A stretch of DNA of 64,000 nt, taken from positions 583,078 through 647,077 of the forward strand of contig MCGO01000015.1 in NCBI GenBank assembly GCA_002104985.1. Reading direction: 5' to 3'. The position numbers were made by a program, and so were the translations under genes. Source of the DNA: Rhizoclosmatium globosum. Lineage: Eukaryota > Chytridiomycota > Chytridiomycetes > Chytridiales > Chytriomycetaceae. Below the pieces are notes generated by a model, which did not search any database, was not told where the DNA came from, and saw only the letters and a list, made by a program, of their open reading frames with translations. Shown here piece by piece: positions 61,218 to 64,000 of the stretch (positions are counted from its first letter, which is position 1; each line of letters starts with the position of its first letter).

Positions 61218-63899
61218 TAGCCTACGTAGCCTACGTAGCCTACGTAGCCTATGTGGTAAGTGTGTTACTCTTATAAGGAGTACAAGTTGGCACATAGCCT
61301 ACGTAGCCTACGTAGCCTACGTAGCCTATGTGGTAAGTGTGTAACTCTTATAAGGAGTACAAGTTGGCACATAGCCTACGTAGCCTACGTAGCCTACGTA
61401 GCCTATGTGGTAAGTGTGTTACTCTTATAAGGAGTACAAGTTGGCACATAGCCTACGTAGCCTACGTAGCCTACGTAGCCTATGTGGTAAGTGTGTAACT
61501 CTTATAAGGAGTACAAGTTGGCACATAGCCTACGTAGCCTACGTAGCCTACGTAGCCTATGTGGTAAGTGTGTTACTCTTATAAGGAGTACAACTTGGCA
61601 CATAGCCTACGTAGCCTACGTAGCCTACGTAGCCTATGTGGTAAGTGTGTAACTCTTATAAGGAGTACAAGTTGGCACATAGCCTATGTAGCCTACGTAG
61701 CCTACGTAGCCTATGTGGTAAGTGTGTTACTCTTATAAGGAGTACAACTTGGTCAATAGCCTACGTAGCCTACGTAGCCTACGTAGCCTATGTGGTAAGT
61801 GTGTTACTCTTATAAGGAGTACAACTTGGCACATAGCCTACGTAGCCTACGTAGCCTACGTAGCCTATGTGGTAAGTGTGTTACTCTTATAAGGAGTACA
61901 AGTTGGCACATAGCCTACGTAGCCTACGTAGCCTACGTAGCCTACGTAGCCTACGTAGCCTATGTGGTAAGTGTGTAACTCTTATAAGGAGTACAAGTTG
62001 GCACATAGCCTATGTAGCCTACGTAGCCTACGTAGCCTATGTGGTAAGTGTGTTACTCTTATAAGGAGTACAACTTGGCACATAGCCTACGTAGCCTACG
62101 TAGCCTACGTAGCCTATGTGGTAAGTGTGTAACTCTTATAAGGAGTACAAGTTGGCACATAGCCTACGTAGCCTACGTAGCCTACGTAGCCTATGTGGTA
62201 AGTGTGTAACTCTTATAAGGAGTACAACTTGGCACATAGCCTACGTAGCCTACGTAGCCTACGTAGCCTATGTGGTAAGTGTGTAACTCTTATAAGGAGT
62301 ACAACTTGGCACATAGCCTACGTAGCCTACGTAGCCTACGTAGCCTATGTGGTAAGTGTGTAACTCTTATAAGGAGTACAAGTTGGCACATAGCCTACGT
62401 AGCCTACGTAGCCTACGTAGCCTATGTGGTAAGTGTGTAACTCTTATAAGGAGTACAACTTGGCACATAGCCTACGTAGCCTACGTAGCCTACGTAGCCT
62501 ATGTGGTAAGTGTGTAACTCTTATAAGGAGTACAAGTTGGCACATAGCCTACGTAGCCTACGTAGCCTACGTAGCCTATGTGGTAAGTGTGTAACTCTTA
62601 TAAGGAGTACAAGTTGGCACATAGCCTACGTAGCCTACGTAGCCTACGTAGCCTATGTGGTAAGTGTGTTACTCTTATAAGGAGTACAACTTGGCACATA
62701 GCCTATGTAGCCTACGTAGCCTACGTAGCCTATGTGGTAAGTGTGTTACTCTTATAAGGAGTACAACTTGGTCAATAGCCTACGTAGCCTACGTAGCCTA
62801 CGTAGCCTATGTGGTAAGTGTGTAACTCTTATAAGGAGTACAAGTTGGCACATAGCCTATGTAGCCTACGTAGCCTACGTAGCCTATGTGGTAAGTGTGT
62901 TACTCTTATAAGGAGTACAAGTTGGTCAATAGCCTACGTAGCCTACGTAGCCTACGTAGCCTATGTGGTAAGTGTGTTACTCTTATAAGGAGTACAAGTT
63001 GGCACATAGCCTACGTAGCCTACGTAGCCTACGTAGCCTACGTAGCCTACGTAGCCTATGTGGTAAGTGTGTTACTCTTATAAGGAGTACAAGTTGGCAC
63101 ATAGCCTACGTAGCCTACGTAGCCTACGTAGCCTATGTGGTAAGTGTGTTACTCTTATAAGGAGTACAAGTTGGTCAATAGCCTACGTAGCCTACGTAGC
63201 CTACGTAGCCTATGTGGTAAGTGTGTTACTCTTATAAGGAGTACAAGTTGGTCAATAGCCTACGTAGCCTACGTAGCCTACGTAGCCTATGTGGTAAGTG
63301 TGTTACTCTTATAAGGAGTACAAGTTGGCACATAGCCTACGTAGCCTACGTAGCCTACGTAGCCTACGTAGCCTATGTGGTAAGTGTGTAACTCTTATAA
63401 GGAGTACAAGTTGGCACATAGCCTATGTAGCCTACGTAGCCTACGTAGCCTATGTGGTAAGTGTGTTACTCTTATAAGGAGTACAAGTTGGCACATAGCC
63501 TACGTAGCCTACGTAGCCTACGTAGCCTATGTGGTAAGTGTGTAACTCTTATAAGGAGTACAAGTTGGCACATAGCCTACGTAGCCTACGTAGCCTACGT
63601 AGCCTATGTGGTAAGTGTGTTACTCTTATAAGGAGTACAACTTGGCACATAGCCTACGTAGCCTACGTAGCCTACGTAGCCTATGTGGTAAGTGTGTAAC
63701 TCTTATAAGGAGTACAAGTTGGCACATAGCCTACGTAGCCTACGTAGCCTACGTAGCCTATGTGGTAAGTGTGTTACTCTTATTAAGGAGTACAAGTTGG
63801 TCAATAGCCTACGTAGCCTACGTAGCCTACGTAGCCTATGTGGTAAGTGTGTTACTCTTATAAGGAGTACAAGTTGGCACATAGCCTATGTAGCCTACG
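61218..63899. repeat. Subtelomeric satellite: about 34 tandem copies of a 77-bp unit with nested 9-bp repeats
   Basis: Each unit has a 42-bp constant part (GTGGTAAGTGTGTTACTC, then TTATAAGGAGTACAA and TTGGCACA) and three or more copies of TAGCCTACG ending in TAGCCTAT. The 9-mer creates the palindrome CTACGTAG at every junction. Units vary at a few fixed positions: GTGTTACTC or GTGTAACTC, ACAAGTTGG or ACAACTTGG, GGCACA or GGTCAA, and TAGCCTATG or TAGCCTACG at the first 9-mer. A few units have four to five inner 9-mers. Frames through the array (Ser-Leu-Arg or Ala-Tyr-Val runs) are repeat artefacts, not genes. Confidence 0.97.
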
Positions 63900-64000
63900 T
63901 AGGGTTTAAGGGTTTAGGGTTAGGGTTAGGGGTTAGGGGTTAGGGTTAGGGTTAGGGTGGGGTTAGGGTTAGGGTTAGGGTTTTAGGGTTAGGGGTTAAG
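63900..64000 (+). repeat. Telomeric repeats (TTAGGG type), right chromosome end
   Basis: About 100 bp of TTAGGG with variants (TTTAGGG, TTAGGGG, one GGGTGGGG). The G-rich strand runs 5' to 3' towards the window end, as expected for a true right-hand telomere. It begins directly from the last satellite 9-mer (CCTACG then TAGGG). The variation may be real telomerase slippage or read error. Confidence 0.92.

Noticed and set aside
61218..63899. CRISPR-like look of regular repeats
   Set aside because: Units are contiguous and identical without unique spacers, next to a eukaryotic telomere; this is satellite DNA.
61876..63943. Open frames of 60-80 codons with Ser-Leu-Arg or Ala-Tyr-Val repeats
   Set aside because: They are the three-frame readings of the 77-bp satellite and carry no independent coding evidence.

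Overview
This window looks like the right-hand end of a chromosome from a flagellated fungus, most likely a chytrid. Three things point there. Typical fungal features are present: many short GT-AG introns, a Zn2Cys6 regulator, a KDZ transposase, Ipi1, Dbp7 and Trm8. They sit beside axonemal genes that fungi without a flagellum have lost: an outer-dynein-arm docking subunit, the dynein assembly factor DNAAF1 and the tubulin polyglutamylase partner LRRC49. The last ~100 bases are TTAGGG-type telomeric repeats running outwards.

Layout. 1-11.7 kb is rich in cilium genes: a docking-complex gene cut by the window start, a tandem pair of unknown paralogues, IPI1/TEX10 for 60S ribosome assembly, then DNAAF1 and LRRC49 head to head. 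11.7-34.8 kb is compact housekeeping and metabolic DNA: a PC-esterase-like membrane protein, a purple acid phosphatase, an ANCHR-like zinc-finger protein, the rRNA helicase Dbp7/DDX31, a PHD+JmjC histone demethylase, two flavin oxidoreductases, a tandem pair of BTB-TLDc proteins, the tRNA m7G46 methyltransferase and a secreted-type acid phosphatase. 34.9-40.6 kb holds a KDZ (Kyakuja-Dileera-Zisupton) transposase gene and two unknown opposite-strand genes. 41-50.5 kb has a tandem SDR pair next to a Zn2Cys6 regulator, a cysteine-rich repeat surface protein, RabGGTase alpha, and a four-helix membrane protein. From 50.6 kb the DNA is accessory and subtelomeric: a 12-bp minisatellite, a large P-loop NTPase with ankyrin repeats (NLR-like), a 4.7-kb mobile element with perfect 193-bp terminal inverted repeats encoding a zinc-finger tyrosine recombinase, a 2.7-kb array of a 77-bp satellite, and the telomere.

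The best candidate for something undescribed is the 56,288-61,021 element. Its recombinase keeps all the catalytic residues of the tyrosine recombinase family (R, K, R, H, Y). Tyrosine-recombinase DNA elements of the Crypton type are not known for long terminal inverted repeats, and here the inverted repeat also carries the first exon and 5' splice site of the recombinase gene.

Caution for readers: many conserved genes between about 4 and 32 kb jump reading frame inside conserved domains, usually by a single base and often in homopolymers or GGGCCC-like runs. This looks more like consensus errors than mass pseudogenisation. CDS coordinates below span first to last recognised coding base, including introns and such breaks.
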